DNA of 64,000 nt from Methanobacterium sp. SMA-27 (GCF_000744455.1 NZ_JQLY01000001.1:2014501-2078500); one strand, 5' to 3'; numbered from the stretch's first letter, positions 1-11,170 are shown. A program made the numbers and translations. Notes: a model not told the origin generated them from the sequence alone.

Positions 1-1099
1 CAACGTATAAAATATCTCTAAATCCACATTTGTTCAGGAGGAGTTTAGATGTTTCAATATCATCTCCAAAGGATTTTCCAGATATATTTTTTATACTATT
101 TAGTTCCACCGTAGTTTCTGATTCACCAAACCAGTGACTGTTTATTCGTTTCATCCTTTCGTACCCTGCTTTTCTCATGAAAACTGCTCTAATAGTGTCT
201 TCCCGTGTACCATGAATTTGTGTAGCCCTACTCTGTGCAACCTCAGTAAGAGCTCTAATCGCTGCAACTTCGGGATCAAGATGAGTTCCAACACCCAATG
301 TTAAAAGAGCAGGATCTTTAAGAACTGTGTCATCTGAAACTGCCGCAATAGTAGTTATCTTTACATCAGCCGTTAAATCAACAAGTTTCACATTTATTCC
401 GGCATTCTTGAACATGGCCAAAATATCCTTGATTATTGGATTCTCTGTATTTTCACAGTTAATCTCTGGTTTTGATATACGTTTAGATTCGAAAATGCTC
501 CATGCATCCCTTTCAACTACTTCCATTATTCCATGGAATACAGCTTCCTCTAACCTATTACCCGATGCAAGGCCATTTGTATTGGATTGAAAAAGTTTAA
601 TATTATTTTTTGGAGTATAGGGATGATAAACGGCATTTGCAGGTATTAAAACATCAGAGTCATCTTTGAGATTTGTTGATGTAACCCATTCAAGATCAAC
701 TGTTTCAGGATCAAAGAGAACTTCGGGGAGAATCAAAGATCCAGGATGTAAATAATTATCTAATCTTTCATCTGAGCCTTCAAAGACACCACAAACAAAA
801 TTTTGTCTACAATCATCATGTAATTCTGCAGAGTATCTTTCAAATGATTCCATCATAGCAGATGCTTTTGCTTGAGGTTTAGTAGCACCTTTACCTGCAT
901 ATATGCTAACAGCACCATCTGCTGCTCCAGGTCTTATTGCAGAATAAACTGGAATTCCAACTCTGTCAAGATGAGTAATCTCTGCTACCCTAGTTACCCC
1001 GGCTACCCTCAACTTAGTTTCAACATTTTTTATAGTCTCTTCCGGAGCTATCGCCCTATGAGTGCATCCAAAATATTTTATAGGTACTTCTTTTAACAT
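1..1099 (-). CDS. YcaO-domain protein, C-terminus cut by window edge
   Basis: The visible 366 residues form the N-terminal and central part of a YcaO-fold protein, an ATP-dependent enzyme that activates peptide backbones. The ATP/Mg-binding signature [14 protein letters not shown] lies at about residues 79-92, and a second acidic block ([16 protein letters not shown]) follows near residue 180. In methanogens a YcaO protein is known to install thioglycine in methyl-coenzyme M reductase, usually with a TfuA partner; that role is an inference here because the partner, if present, would lie beyond position 1. The ATG at 1099 is preceded by GTGAT, a normal ribosome binding site for this genome. 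The reading frame is open to the window edge with no defect seen. Confidence 0.85.
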   Translation of the reverse strand, partial: MLKEVPIKYFGCTHRAIAPEETIKNVETKLRVAGVTRVAEITHLDRVGIPVYSAIRPGAADGAVSIYAGKGATKPQAKASAMMESFERYSAELHDDCRQNFVCGVFEGSDERLDNYLHPGSLILPEVLFDPETVDLEWVTSTNLKDDSDVLIPANAVYHPYTPKNNIKLFQSNTNGLASGNRLEEAVFHGIMEVVERDAWSIFESKRISKPEINCENTENPIIKDILAMFKNAGINVKLVDLTADVKITTIAAVSDDTVLKDPALLTLGVGTHLDPEVAAIRALTEVAQSRATQIHGTREDTIRAVFMRKAGYERMKRINSHWFGESETTVELNSIKNISGKSFGDDIETSKLLLNKCGFRDILYV

Positions 1100-1237
1100 T
1101 GAAATCACTTAGAAATATTAATAATCGGAATTAATCTTTTAATAACCTTTTTACATTTGTAAATCCATTATTTTATAGTATATTTTAGATGTTAAATTCT
1201 TTGTGTAATCTAATAAAATTATTAAAAATAAATAGTA

Positions 1238-1852
1238 TTAATAAATACCGAAATATGCTTTTACAGCTAAAATTATAGCCACAACAAATGTGATTCCCCA
1301 TATAATGGGATTCCATCTTAAAACCTTAGCACCGTCAAATATACCCAATGGAATGAGGTTAAACGCTGCTAATATACTGTTTATTATGAAACCGTATACA
1401 ACAATGGTTCCAAATATGAATCCCATAATATCTGTGGGATTTTTGGTTACAAATGGTGTTAAAACCAGGAATAACAGTGCCAGTGCAATATTTACCAACG
1501 GGCCGGCGATGGATATTTTACCGTTCTGTTCTCTTGAAATGTACTCCCCATGAATATATACAGCACCAGGCGCCACAAAAACGAATCCTAATATAAAAGC
1601 CGTGAATAAGGCAAAAATTAATCCTTCTAACCACATTTTAAATTCTGCATAAAATCCATATCTAACTGCCACAAACTTGTGAGCAAGTTCGTGTAACACG
1701 AATCCCAATCCAACTGCAACGAGTAATGAAGGTATCAATAATATCAAATTCTCATTTATATTGCGACCGTTAATGAGGTATGCGAATATGACTGCAATAA
1801 CCAACATTGAGATGATTATGTCCCTAACCTCACGGGCTGTAAAACTGACCAT
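1238..1852 (-). CDS. Site-2 protease family (M50) membrane metalloprotease
   Basis: This 204-residue protein is almost entirely membrane-embedded. The zinc-binding HELAH motif is at residues 54-58, and the second family motif, an NxxPxxxxDG element (NLIPLGIFDG), lies near residues 165-174 and supplies the third metal ligand. Members cleave transmembrane segments of regulatory or signal-peptide substrates. The short length, without PDZ or CBS domains, is typical of the minimal archaeal form. It stands alone on the minus strand between two intergenic gaps, so its substrate cannot be guessed from context. Confidence 0.85.
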   Translation of the reverse strand: MVSFTAREVRDIIISMLVIAVIFAYLINGRNINENLILLIPSLLVAVGLGFVLHELAHKFVAVRYGFYAEFKMWLEGLIFALFTAFILGFVFVAPGAVYIHGEYISREQNGKISIAGPLVNIALALLFLVLTPFVTKNPTDIMGFIFGTIVVYGFIINSILAAFNLIPLGIFDGAKVLRWNPIIWGITFVVAIILAVKAYFGIY

Positions 1853-2286
1853 AATTTATAGACCTAACTTTACACATATAATGATTTCCATAATAAAATA
1901 ATATTAAGATTCAATATAGAATAATACACTATTAATTAGTTCATATTTATCATCTCATGGAATGTAGTTATAAATTATTATGCTAGATATATAGCCTTCG
2001 TTTCAGTAAAGATGCTAATAACTAATTTTAATTAACCAAATCTTAATTTATTCTCAAAAACAATGTTTTTTAGAAAGCCAATTCCCATCACTTACAACTA
2101 GATTATTCATAATTACAAGCCATGTCATTATCCATATCACATGGGAATTCTATAATAATATTATCTCAGACCATATTAAATCATAAGATCGTGAGCATAT
2201 AATAATTATCATCCAATTATTGAAATGAAATTCGAATTTAAATAAAACTTGAATACAAGATTTACAATGGGATTAGAAGTGATAAA
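1853..2286. other. Intergenic gap with a long-range inverted repeat
   Basis: About 430 bases without a convincing gene. It holds a perfect 9-base inverted repeat (AATTCCCAT at 2080-2088, ATGGGAATT at 2141-2149) with 52 bases between the arms. An archaeal TATA-like stretch (ATTTAAATAAA, about 2236-2246) precedes the HIT gene. Nothing else was recognised. Confidence 0.5.
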
Positions 2287-2733
2287 ATGGCATGTGAATA
2301 CTGTGGAAAGGGAGGATATGGTAAACTCATATTAGAAAAACCAAATTGGAAAATTTTTCTTGCCCCAAGTCAGAGGTATATGGGAACATGTGTAATTGCA
2401 ATTAAAAGACATTGTAGTAATTTATCAGAACTTAAAGATGTTGAGTGGATTGAATTTTCCAAAATAGTCAAAGAAATGGAATCTGTGTTATATAATATCT
2501 TCAAACCAACACTTTTCAATTGGAGCTGCTTCAAAAATGCAGCATTTAGGGTAGAAAATCCTCATCCAGAAGTTCACTGGCATTTGATTCCCAGATATGA
2601 GTTTGAAACTGAATTTAATGGTATTAAATTTGAAGATCCTGACTTTGGATATATTCCCCAACCGATAATAAGGGAAATTCCTGAGGAAGTTATGGAAAAA
2701 ATGGTAAATAACATAAGAACCTATCTCAAATGA
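2287..2733 (+). CDS. HIT-family nucleotide hydrolase/transferase
   Basis: A 148-residue HIT (histidine triad) protein, the family that cleaves dinucleoside polyphosphates and nucleoside phosphoramidates. The catalytic stretch is NPHPEVHWHLIPRY at residues 91-104. The usual motif is H-x-H-x-H; here the first triad position is Glu95, while His97 (the expected nucleophile) and His99 remain, and another His sits two residues earlier at 93. The N-terminus carries CEYC, which together with other Cys/His residues might bind zinc as in some HIT proteins. The ATG at 2287 follows GTGAT at 2279-2283. It is followed 46 bases later by the M24 peptidase gene and may be co-transcribed. Confidence 0.8.
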   Translation: MACEYCGKGGYGKLILEKPNWKIFLAPSQRYMGTCVIAIKRHCSNLSELKDVEWIEFSKIVKEMESVLYNIFKPTLFNWSCFKNAAFRVENPHPEVHWHLIPRYEFETEFNGIKFEDPDFGYIPQPIIREIPEEVMEKMVNNIRTYLK

Positions 2734-2779
2734 TAAAATTTAATTTATATTAATTTTCTAAAAAAAATGAGGAGATCTA

Positions 2780-3778
2780 ATGAATACCAAATTGAAACAA
2801 GTTATTGAATCAATGCACAAAGAGAATATAGATTCCATGATAGTATTAAAACCTGAGAATATAAGATATTTAACCGGATTCAGACCTTCAAGTTCTTCAA
2901 TCTTGATATTAAAGGATAATCCTGTTCTTCTGGCATCCAAAATTGATCGGGAAGATGCATCTGGAAGATCATTGGTTAATCTTGAAGTATACAAAGAATT
3001 TAAGGATGTAAAGAATTATTTGGAAGGTAAAATTGGAATTGAAAATTCCATGAATGTTGAAACTTATAAAAAACTTACTGGAGATTTTGAACTTGAAACA
3101 ACAGATATTATAGAAATTTCAAGAGCTGTTAAATCTAAATGGGAAGTTGAAAATATTGAAAAAGCCCTTCAAATAGCTGAAAAATCATTATTGGAATTGA
3201 AATTTTCAGGTACGGAAGTGGAGTTAGCTGCTCAGCTTGAATATAATATGAGAATTAATGATTCTGAAAGATCATCTTTTGAAACTATTGTGGCATCCGG
3301 ATCCCGATCAAGCCTCCCACATGGTTCCCCAACAAAAAATGAAGTTGAATATCCAATATTAATAGATTGGGGTGCGGTTTACAATAATTATTCCTCAGAT
3401 ACAACTAGAACAATTATCGAAACAGAAAAACAGGAGGAAATATTTAACATAGTATTGGAAGCGCAGCAAACTGCGATTAAATCCATAAAACCCGGAGTAA
3501 AATCTTCAGAGATAGATAATATTGCCAGAGAGGTTATAACAGAATATGGGTATGGTGATGCTTTTATCCATTCAACAGGTCATGGTGTGGGACTTGAAAT
3601 TCATGAAAAACCTTCTTTATCAAAAAATGATGAAGGTATACTTGAAAAGGACATGGTGGTCACTGTTGAACCGGGTATTTATCTGGAAGGAGAATTTGGT
3701 ATTCGAATAGAAGATATGATTCTAATAAAAAATCGTGCCACAGTTTTAAACAAAACTAAAGCAAAGTTAAGCTTTTAA
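2780..3778 (+). CDS. M24 family Xaa-Pro aminopeptidase/dipeptidase
   Basis: A 332-residue aminopeptidase P/prolidase-type enzyme that removes residues next to proline in short peptides in the cytoplasm. An N-terminal creatinase-like domain (about 1-115) precedes the pita-bread catalytic domain. All five metal ligands are visible: Asp196, Asp207, His268, Glu297 and Glu311, in the contexts LIDWGA, SSDTTR, STGHGVG, EPGIY and IRIED. The ATG follows GAGGAG with normal spacing. The length fits archaeal PepQ-like proteins. Nothing unusual was seen. Confidence 0.88.
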   Translation: MNTKLKQVIESMHKENIDSMIVLKPENIRYLTGFRPSSSSILILKDNPVLLASKIDREDASGRSLVNLEVYKEFKDVKNYLEGKIGIENSMNVETYKKLTGDFELETTDIIEISRAVKSKWEVENIEKALQIAEKSLLELKFSGTEVELAAQLEYNMRINDSERSSFETIVASGSRSSLPHGSPTKNEVEYPILIDWGAVYNNYSSDTTRTIIETEKQEEIFNIVLEAQQTAIKSIKPGVKSSEIDNIAREVITEYGYGDAFIHSTGHGVGLEIHEKPSLSKNDEGILEKDMVVTVEPGIYLEGEFGIRIEDMILIKNRATVLNKTKAKLSF

Positions 3779-3890
3779 TAAATTTTATATGATTTATATT
3801 TAATAATTTTGAAATTTTTATATCTAAACAATCAGCAACCTATATATGGATATAGTTAAAAATAGTAAATCATTATAAAAGGTGGAAAAA

Positions 3891-4823
3891 ATGGCAATTA
3901 TACCCCCAGCATTATCACCAATTTCAAGAGGCCTTGACAACGTTATACCCGAGAGGTATGTTGTTCTAATACAGGAAAATCTCATAAGATCAGGAATGTA
4001 TGTTAAAGCATCAGATCTTTTGACGTTGATGCTACTAGGAGGTTTATTATTTGGTGTTCTTGGACTGGTACTTTTCATAGTGATCGGAATTAATCCAATC
4101 ATTGGATTAGTTGTGGGTATTGTAACACCAACTGCCATAGTTTTCGGTTGGTTATTCTTTTTAATGGAACGTAGAGTTGATTCAATTGAACAAACTACAC
4201 CTGATTTTTTAAGACAAATTGCCTCCTTATTAAGGGCTGGTGTTGGTATTGAAACAGCATTAGAGGACATATCAAAACAAGGCGCAGGACCACTGACTGA
4301 TGAGCTTAAAAGAGTAGTTATTGAAATAAAAATTGGTAGTACATTCGATGATGCCCTTCTTTCAATGGGAGAAAGATTAAAATCAAAAACCCTTGATCGA
4401 ACATTTAGGATGATTCTTGAAGGCAAAAGAGTCGGGGGAAGCCTATCAGACGTTATTGAAACAGTTGCAGAGGATTTAAGGTCAGTACTGGCTTTGAAAC
4501 GTGAACGAAAAGCAAATGTTATGATGTCAGTTATGTTCTTGATTATAGCAGCAATTGTAGCAGCACCATTCGCACTTGGAATGATAATGATATATTCTAG
4601 TTTCATCGAATCTCTTGGTAAACATAATCCATTAGTTGATGCAGCAGCCATATCAGCAGGCGGATATATTATTATTCATTCAATTATAGCAGGTCTGTTA
4701 ATTGGTATTGTTCTTTATGGTAGTGCAAGGAAAGGTGTGAAATTTGCACTTGTCCTTGTTCCTGTCGCTTATGGAATTTTCTACGTAATAAAAACCTTTG
4801 GAATGTTGCTCATAGGATTTTAA
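3891..4823 (+). CDS. TadC/T2SS-F-type pilus assembly membrane protein
   Basis: A 310-residue integral membrane protein of the type II secretion F / TadC family, the platform of type IV pilus-like machines. Two hydrophobic segments near residues 45-90 precede a cytoplasmic helical T2SSF domain (about 105-205, with [19 protein letters not shown] and a GGSLSDVIE element), and several more hydrophobic segments end the protein. An in-frame GTG nine bases upstream overlaps the ribosome binding site GGTGG (3881-3885), so the ATG at 3891 is taken as the start. It is followed 23 bases later by a small pilin-like gene, which supports a role in archaeal pilus assembly. No ATPase partner gene lies in this window. 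Confidence 0.82.
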   Translation: MAIIPPALSPISRGLDNVIPERYVVLIQENLIRSGMYVKASDLLTLMLLGGLLFGVLGLVLFIVIGINPIIGLVVGIVTPTAIVFGWLFFLMERRVDSIEQTTPDFLRQIASLLRAGVGIETALEDISKQGAGPLTDELKRVVIEIKIGSTFDDALLSMGERLKSKTLDRTFRMILEGKRVGGSLSDVIETVAEDLRSVLALKRERKANVMMSVMFLIIAAIVAAPFALGMIMIYSSFIESLGKHNPLVDAAAISAGGYIIIHSIIAGLLIGIVLYGSARKGVKFALVLVPVAYGIFYVIKTFGMLLIGF

Positions 4824-4846
4824 TAAGAGTATTGGTAGGTGGAAAT

Positions 4847-5041
4847 ATGGATATTATAAATGAGGAAGCAGCACAAAGTTCAGCAGAATTAGTGTTACTA
4901 TTTGGAGGCATTATAGTAATTGCAATTGTGGCTGCTCTTTTCTATAAGAATTACTTATCTGGACTTGGAAATGGGATAAACAATACAGATCTCCAGAATG
5001 TAAACAACAAAATTAACAACCTCAGTAATAAATTCAGCTGA
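4847..5041 (+). CDS. Small pilin-like protein with class III signal peptide
   Basis: A 64-residue protein with the layout of archaeal class III signal-peptide proteins: a short acidic N-terminus, then Gln10-Ser-Ser-Ala-Glu14 followed by one hydrophobic helix (LVLLFGGIIVIAIVAALFY) and an Asn-rich tail. In methanogens such precursors are cleaved just before the Gln by the EppA-type peptidase, leaving the conserved Glu at +5, and the products are pilins. The ATG at 4847 follows AGGTGG (4837-4842); an upstream TTG lacks a ribosome binding site. It sits directly behind the TadC-like gene and is probably co-transcribed. The mature chain would be only about 55 residues. Confidence 0.72.
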   Translation: MDIINEEAAQSSAELVLLFGGIIVIAIVAALFYKNYLSGLGNGINNTDLQNVNNKINNLSNKFS

Positions 5042-5163
5042 TTTAAAATATATAATTAAATTCACATTTTCAAATCAGTAAATTATTTTTTTTAACTTTT
5101 ATTTAACCAAAAACCCAAACCATTTGTTTAAACACAAAATCATCATTTTAGGGGGTCCATTAA

Positions 5164-6570
5164 ATGAAAATGGTAATAAATGGAAAATTAATCGATAAAG
5201 ACGATAAAATTGATGTAATAAACCCTGCAAACAACCAAATGGTAGATACTGTCCCATCAGGAAGTCGTGAAGATATCAAAAATGCATTAAAGGCTGCTAA
5301 TGATGCAAAAAAAGATATTAAAGAAATGTCTTCACGTAAAGTATCCAGGATCCTCTACAATATCTACGAAGATGTGTTAAAAAATTCAAATAGTCTTGCT
5401 GAACTTATAACACTTGAAACTGGTAAACCAATAAAAGATTCAAAAGATGAAATTAAAAGATCTGTAGAAACTATTTTACTATCTGCAGAAGAATCTAAAA
5501 GAATATATGGCGAAACCGTGCCTATGGATGCTTGTATTGGCGGCAGAACAACTCTAGGATTTACAATAAAAGTACCAATAGGAGTCGTATCAGCAATAAC
5601 ACCATTTAACTACCCTGTAAATCTTGCAATTCACAAAATAGCCCCGGCAATCGCAGCAAAGAACACAGTTATTTTAAAACCTTCAATAAAAGCCCCATTA
5701 GCTGCTTTGAAACTCGCCCAAATTATGGCTAGTCACCTTCCAGATGGTGTTTTAAATGCTGTAACAGGACACAGTAGAATTATTGGAAATGAAATGGTAT
5801 TGAGCCCACTGGTTGACAAAATATCATTTACAGGAAGTGTTGAAACAGGCATTTCAATTTCAAATAAGGCAGGAATGAAGAAGATTAATCTCGAATTAGG
5901 TGGAAACGACCCATTAATTATTTTGGAAGATGCAAATATTAATAAAGCAGTCACAGCAGCTGTGAGCGGATCATTTCTAAATGCAGGACAGGTATGCATA
6001 GCTGTTAAACGTATAATACTACATGAAAATGTAGCAGATGAATTCATAAATAAATTAGTTTCTGAAACCAGCAAATTGAATATGGGAAATCCTATTGAAA
6101 TAAAAACAGATATAGGGCCCTTAATTGATGAAGATGCAGCCATAAATGTCAGCACATTAGTTGATGATGCATTAAATAACGGTGCTGAGCTGTTATTGGG
6201 CGGAAAACGAAATGGTTCATTTTACTCACCCACAATTCTAGATCATGTTACCCCCAATATGAAAATTGTTAAAAATGAAACATTTGGACCTATAGCCCCA
6301 TTAATAAGAGTTCAAAGTGTTGATGAAGCATTTGAAGTTGCAAATGATTCCAAATATGGACTCCAAGCAGGAGTATTTACTGGAAGCATTGAAAATGCAC
6401 TCAAAGCAGCAAGAACAATTGAAGCAGGAAGTGTTATAATTAACAGACAACCAACGTTCAGAACTGACAATATGCCTTTTGGAGGATTTAAAATGAGCGG
6501 GATGGGTAAAGAAGGAGTTAAATATGCTGTTGAAGACATGACTAAAACAAAATTAGTAATTTTTGGATGA
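5164..6570 (+). CDS. cofA: NAD(P)-dependent aldehyde dehydrogenase, lactaldehyde dehydrogenase-like
   Basis: A full-length 468-residue aldehyde dehydrogenase. The catalytic Cys278 lies in [11 protein letters not shown] and the general base Glu244 in NLELGGND; the coenzyme-binding region includes [10 protein letters not shown]. Among methanogen members this form corresponds best to lactaldehyde dehydrogenase CofA, which makes lactate for the side chain of coenzyme F420; a non-phosphorylating glyceraldehyde-3-phosphate dehydrogenase is the main alternative and cannot be excluded by reading alone. The ATG has a GGGGG-type ribosome binding site ten bases upstream. It converges with the next gene, leaving only 15 bases between the stops. 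Confidence 0.72.
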   Translation: MKMVINGKLIDKDDKIDVINPANNQMVDTVPSGSREDIKNALKAANDAKKDIKEMSSRKVSRILYNIYEDVLKNSNSLAELITLETGKPIKDSKDEIKRSVETILLSAEESKRIYGETVPMDACIGGRTTLGFTIKVPIGVVSAITPFNYPVNLAIHKIAPAIAAKNTVILKPSIKAPLAALKLAQIMASHLPDGVLNAVTGHSRIIGNEMVLSPLVDKISFTGSVETGISISNKAGMKKINLELGGNDPLIILEDANINKAVTAAVSGSFLNAGQVCIAVKRIILHENVADEFINKLVSETSKLNMGNPIEIKTDIGPLIDEDAAINVSTLVDDALNNGAELLLGGKRNGSFYSPTILDHVTPNMKIVKNETFGPIAPLIRVQSVDEAFEVANDSKYGLQAGVFTGSIENALKAARTIEAGSVIINRQPTFRTDNMPFGGFKMSGMGKEGVKYAVEDMTKTKLVIFG

Positions 6571-6585
6571 AATTTCTTTTTATTT

Positions 6586-8079
6586 TCATAATTTTTTTGA
6601 TTGATGAGGATATACAACTTTTATACCATCTTCCTCAAGTACTTTGAAAAGCTCTTTGTTCTCTGTATGGATAGGATAGAGGATTTCAGGATGTACATCC
6701 CTTATCATCTCAAGTAACTCTGGCCCTGAAGCATGGCCAGAAACATGCATTTTGTACACCGGACACAGATTAAAATGTTTTAACCAGTTGTTTACACGTT
6801 TTTCATCAAATTCCATTTCATCATCAAAGGGTTCTGTAACCGATTTAATATAGATGGCTTTTTTCGGTTTTACATCTATTAATTCCTTTAGTTCGAAGAA
6901 ATCACATCTAAATAAATATTTTTCAGGATCTTTACGAAGATCCATGTAGTTTACAGTATTGTCCCCTTCAATAAACTCTCTTTCCCAATTCTTGAAATCA
7001 GAAGATCTCTGGGATTCATCTATCTCTGATCCACATAACCATTCCCCATCCCAACAAACAAAAGAATCGTCACCAATTAACCCCCAACCTCTTTTAGGTA
7101 CATATACACCTACATCTTTTAGCTCAGGATATCCCCTGCCACTGAAAAGTTTAAGCATGTATGCCTGTTTCAAATTGAGAACAAGAATTCTATCTGTTTC
7201 TCTGGCCACTTTATAAAATGTTAAAAGCCTATCAAGATCTCTAACTGGAAAATTGACAATAACTAGACCATTAAAACCTGATATGAGAGTTTTAGCTTTA
7301 ATTTCTATGTCTTCCTCTGTTTCTGTACTTGGATTATCAATTCTTGTGCCTTCAGATATCATTACTTGAGGATTGGCTTTTTTTGATTCTTTAACAAATT
7401 TTTTTGTAATTTCCGGTTTTCTACCATGAAATCTAAGATCTCCTGTGTAAACCAATGTTTCTTTGTTATCTTCAATTATGAAACCAGTAGCTCCAGGAAG
7501 TGAATGATCAACAGGAGCGCTTTTAATTGTGAAATCACCTATTTCAAAGTTTTTATAAGGTTTAACAATATTCAATTCCCTTTCAATCCTAGCATCTTTT
7601 CCAGTAAGTCTTTTAAAACCTTCTACCCGTTTTTTTGGTGTGAAATGAAAGGTTTGCTTATATTCAAGTGTTTCACCAAATGAAATAACACTAGTATCTT
7701 CTAAAACCTTAAGAATTAACTGGGACTCTTCTGTCATGTAAAGAGGTATATCATGACGCAAATGATGTATATAAGCCGAATGATCCATATGTGCATGACT
7801 TAGTAAAAGCCCTTGTACTGAAGGCTTTTTCAAAGAGTTTAATCCACAGTGGCGAAGATAATCGTCCCTGTAGACTCCCTTAATCTTAGGTAAAAGTCCC
7901 ATCTCAATAAAATCCATGATCCCATTGCCCTTACGGGGTTGAAGAAATTCTGAAAAGTAATCATTGGCTTTATTAAAGCTCATTCCAAAGTCTAAGAATA
8001 TTGATGTAAAATTAGAGCCCAATAATATTTTATTTCCACCTATTTCGTCCACTCCGCCATAAAAATCAATTTTAACCAT
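6586..8079 (-). CDS. Metallo-beta-lactamase-fold hydrolase, RNase J-like
   Basis: A 497-residue metallo-beta-lactamase-fold protein. The first metal motif is SHAHMDH, followed by the VYTGDLRFHG aspartate and, near the C-terminus, the elements HVSGHASG and YPIHTE that resemble the RNA-metabolising MBL subgroup. This suggests a nuclease of the RNase J / beta-CASP-related type, but the middle region is divergent and a substrate cannot be assigned. No Shine-Dalgarno sequence precedes the ATG, so the message may be leaderless. It is convergent with the aldehyde dehydrogenase gene. Confidence 0.72.
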   Translation of the reverse strand: MVKIDFYGGVDEIGGNKILLGSNFTSIFLDFGMSFNKANDYFSEFLQPRKGNGIMDFIEMGLLPKIKGVYRDDYLRHCGLNSLKKPSVQGLLLSHAHMDHSAYIHHLRHDIPLYMTEESQLILKVLEDTSVISFGETLEYKQTFHFTPKKRVEGFKRLTGKDARIERELNIVKPYKNFEIGDFTIKSAPVDHSLPGATGFIIEDNKETLVYTGDLRFHGRKPEITKKFVKESKKANPQVMISEGTRIDNPSTETEEDIEIKAKTLISGFNGLVIVNFPVRDLDRLLTFYKVARETDRILVLNLKQAYMLKLFSGRGYPELKDVGVYVPKRGWGLIGDDSFVCWDGEWLCGSEIDESQRSSDFKNWEREFIEGDNTVNYMDLRKDPEKYLFRCDFFELKELIDVKPKKAIYIKSVTEPFDDEMEFDEKRVNNWLKHFNLCPVYKMHVSGHASGPELLEMIRDVHPEILYPIHTENKELFKVLEEDGIKVVYPHQSKKL

Positions 8080-8168
8080 GTTTTTATTTGTGGGTAATCT
8101 TACATTAATTATTTTCTATTTGATAATTTAAAAGAATAAATGAGAATCTTTTAAAAAAGGTAGAATAT

Positions 8169-8882
8169 CTATTTTAAAAAAGTCTCAACTAAGTTTCGGG
8201 TTTCATTAAGCGAGTCTAGAGGAATTCCACGAGGCATTTCACCTAAATCTCCTTCAACTTCTTTAAGAACACCATTACCCGAGCCAAGAAACATTCCTTC
8301 ACTTGCAACTCCCATAAAAACCGATGGAGGTAAAATTGCAACTCCCACTCTGTTTCCCTCTTTAACTGTCAAATCATTGGTAACAACTGTTAATGCTGTG
8401 TCTCCAAAATTAACGTTGCATACTAATAATTTATCCAACTTTTGAATACTCACTATTTCTCCTGTTTTGATGTCTATACCAATAACAGGATCATTTATGG
8501 GTCCAAGAGATAAACGCTTGTTTACAGTTGAAATAGTGTTCAAAGCAAATTTCATTTTAGCTATAGATTCTTGAAGCTTTACCTTCTCATCCTTAGTTAC
8601 AAGCTTTAAAAACTGAAGGTGCCAGTGATCCCCGCCGAGAGCCTCTTTTATCTCTTTTACTTGTTGTTTCATACTCTCTATTTGTTCAGAATTTGCAAGA
8701 TCTTCTGGTTCCATATATGAGAAATACATAACTTGTATCTCGGGCAACATTGCTCTAGCAGTTGTTAAACATTTCTTTTTATTCCATATACCTTTTAAAT
8801 TCGCACCTTCAGCTGTTTTTATGAATAATTCAACCGATTTTTCTAAAACACGTAATCTATAATCCTTACTTGTATCCCACAT
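8169..8882 (-). CDS. tRNA-binding (EMAP II-like OB-fold) domain protein
   Basis: A 237-residue protein with an N-terminal helical region (about 1-130) and a C-terminal OB-fold tRNA-binding domain of the Arc1p/EMAP II/MetRS-C type: the segment [17 protein letters not shown] through [11 protein letters not shown] carries the hallmark strand pattern and the GMFLG turn. In other organisms this domain delivers tRNA to synthetases. Here it is free-standing, so it may serve as a trans-acting tRNA chaperone; that is inference. The ATG follows AGGTGA with four-base spacing. Confidence 0.72.
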   Translation of the reverse strand: MWDTSKDYRLRVLEKSVELFIKTAEGANLKGIWNKKKCLTTARAMLPEIQVMYFSYMEPEDLANSEQIESMKQQVKEIKEALGGDHWHLQFLKLVTKDEKVKLQESIAKMKFALNTISTVNKRLSLGPINDPVIGIDIKTGEIVSIQKLDKLLVCNVNFGDTALTVVTNDLTVKEGNRVGVAILPPSVFMGVASEGMFLGSGNGVLKEVEGDLGEMPRGIPLDSLNETRNLVETFLK

Positions 8883-9114
8883 TTTTTCACCTGGTAAATA
8901 GTATAATATATGAATTAAATTCTCTAAAGCTTTTAGGAATTTATCCAGATAATTTTGTTTTGTTTTGATTTTAACCTTATTTTATTTTTATTTTTATGGC
9001 ATTCTCTTGATACGCAAACTAAATAAACTATAATGTTCTCTGAAATATTTAAGTAACTCGAAATGTTCGATAGAAATAGCTATTAATATATATTCATAAA
9101 TTTTGGTGCTAATA

Positions 9115-9306
9115 ATGAAAGAATTCCATGCTGATAATTACGATGATTTTATTGTTATTTCATGTTCAGACAAATGTAATGATTGTCTTTTTAAATGTGA
9201 AGTTGTTGTAGCAGATATGAAGCAAGTAAACATTTCATGCAGACATCCCAAGGGTCCTGGAAATCCTATTCATTGTATATACTTTAAAAATCGAAGCGAA
9301 AATTAA
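9115..9306 (+). CDS. Small cysteine-rich protein
   Basis: A 63-residue protein not assigned to a family. It contains seven cysteines: CSDKCNDCLFKC is followed by CRHP and a last Cys near the C-terminus, a pattern suited to binding zinc or an iron-sulfur cluster. The ATG at 9115 is preceded by GGTGCT (9105-9110), a ribosome binding site spelling used elsewhere in this window; an upstream TTG overlapping that site is unlikely. The gene stands alone before a 600-base gap. Confidence 0.55.
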   Translation: MKEFHADNYDDFIVISCSDKCNDCLFKCEVVVADMKQVNISCRHPKGPGNPIHCIYFKNRSEN

Positions 9307-9932
9307 AATTAATTTGTAAACCAATTTTTTAATAATTAATCATAATTTAATAGATTATCAATTCCAAAGGTTTTCTATCTGATTTCAAAAAATTATTGTT
9401 CAGTTTCTTAATTATCATCATGTAATAAAATCAAAGTTGATCAGAGAAAATTAATTGATGTTAAATGAAAATTAAAAAAATTATATATTTATATCTCTAG
9501 ATTATATTTCTAAATATAAAAATAGGATTATAAAAGCAGTTACTCCACAATCCCGATTTTTAGGAGATCTTTGTGATCATCCCATAATAATCATAAGGTA
9601 AAATGCTGTTTAAAAACTAATAAAAAGTGGTACAGAAAAATGTCATACTCTAAAAAAATTTCAGCTTATTGGCAGTTGACTAGATAAATTTTAATTGTAA
9701 ACTAATTTTTTTTTTATATGTAATTTCACGATTTATTAAATCTCTAAATGGAATTTTGTTTTTTTATTTGTTTAGTTCTGAAAATGGAGTTATTGACTTA
9801 TTCGTCGTAAGGTTTAAGTATATAGAGGGATTTAAATTTATATTAGTTAATGAATTTGATTGAGACTTTGAAAAGATAAAATGGCAATCTTCTTTAGTAT
9901 GTACTTGCCATAATAAAGAATAGGTGGTAGTA
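9307..9932. other. Long AT-rich intergenic gap with promoter and inverted repeat
   Basis: About 620 bases with no convincing gene on either strand. The 3' part holds the presumed promoter of the PRC-barrel/nadX operon (TTTAAGTATATAG, about 9813-9825). Between that TATA box and the ribosome binding site lies a perfect 7-base inverted repeat, ATGGCAA at 9881-9887 and TTGCCAT at 9905-9911. An AT-only hairpin (9502-9519) was also seen but may be chance in this base composition. Confidence 0.5.
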
Positions 9933-10259
9933 ATGGTAGATTTATCAAGCCTGTACAATTTAGATGTATACACAACACGCGGAAAATACGTTGGAAGAAT
10001 TCAGGACGTTGTATTGAACATTAAGAAAGGCAGGGTATCCATCTTAAAAACAACAGCAATGAAACCTGATAAAAAAAGTGTCGGAATAAAAGACGTAATA
10101 AAAACCAGCATAAGAATTGTTCCAGAAGGGGATGAAATTCGACCTCTTAAAGAGGAAGGAAGCATAGAAATACCATATGAACGAGTTCAAGCTGTTGGGG
10201 ATATTTTATTAATAAGTCCAGAAATAGTGGAAACCCCTGTAAGTAATCCACAACTATAG
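9933..10259 (+). CDS. PRC-barrel domain protein
   Basis: A 108-residue beta-rich protein with the PRC-barrel pattern at its N-terminus ([20 protein letters not shown], residues 6-25). PRC-barrels occur in RimM, photosynthetic reaction-centre H subunit and many small archaeal proteins that bind other proteins or RNA. The start is set at the ATG 9933 because GGTGGT lies at 9923-9928; the in-frame GTG at 9924 overlaps that site. The aspartate dehydrogenase gene begins 10 bases after its stop, so the two probably form an operon. Confidence 0.75.
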   Translation: MVDLSSLYNLDVYTTRGKYVGRIQDVVLNIKKGRVSILKTTAMKPDKKSVGIKDVIKTSIRIVPEGDEIRPLKEEGSIEIPYERVQAVGDILLISPEIVETPVSNPQL

Positions 10260-10269
10260 GAAGACTGAT

Positions 10270-11034
<765 letters not shown>

Positions 11035-11170
11035 TTATATATTAATATTTTAAAATAATGTTTAAATAACACTTATTATATTCTATTTTATTCTTTCAGA
11101 ATTTATTTATCATACTGATGCCATAATTTCACTGTGAATTATAAAAATAATAGAATTAAATGGTTACAAA

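Noticed and set aside
9502..9519. AT-only hairpin TTATATTT-CT-AAATATAA as a regulatory element
   Set aside because: It consists only of A and T in a very AT-rich gap, and such repeats are expected by chance.
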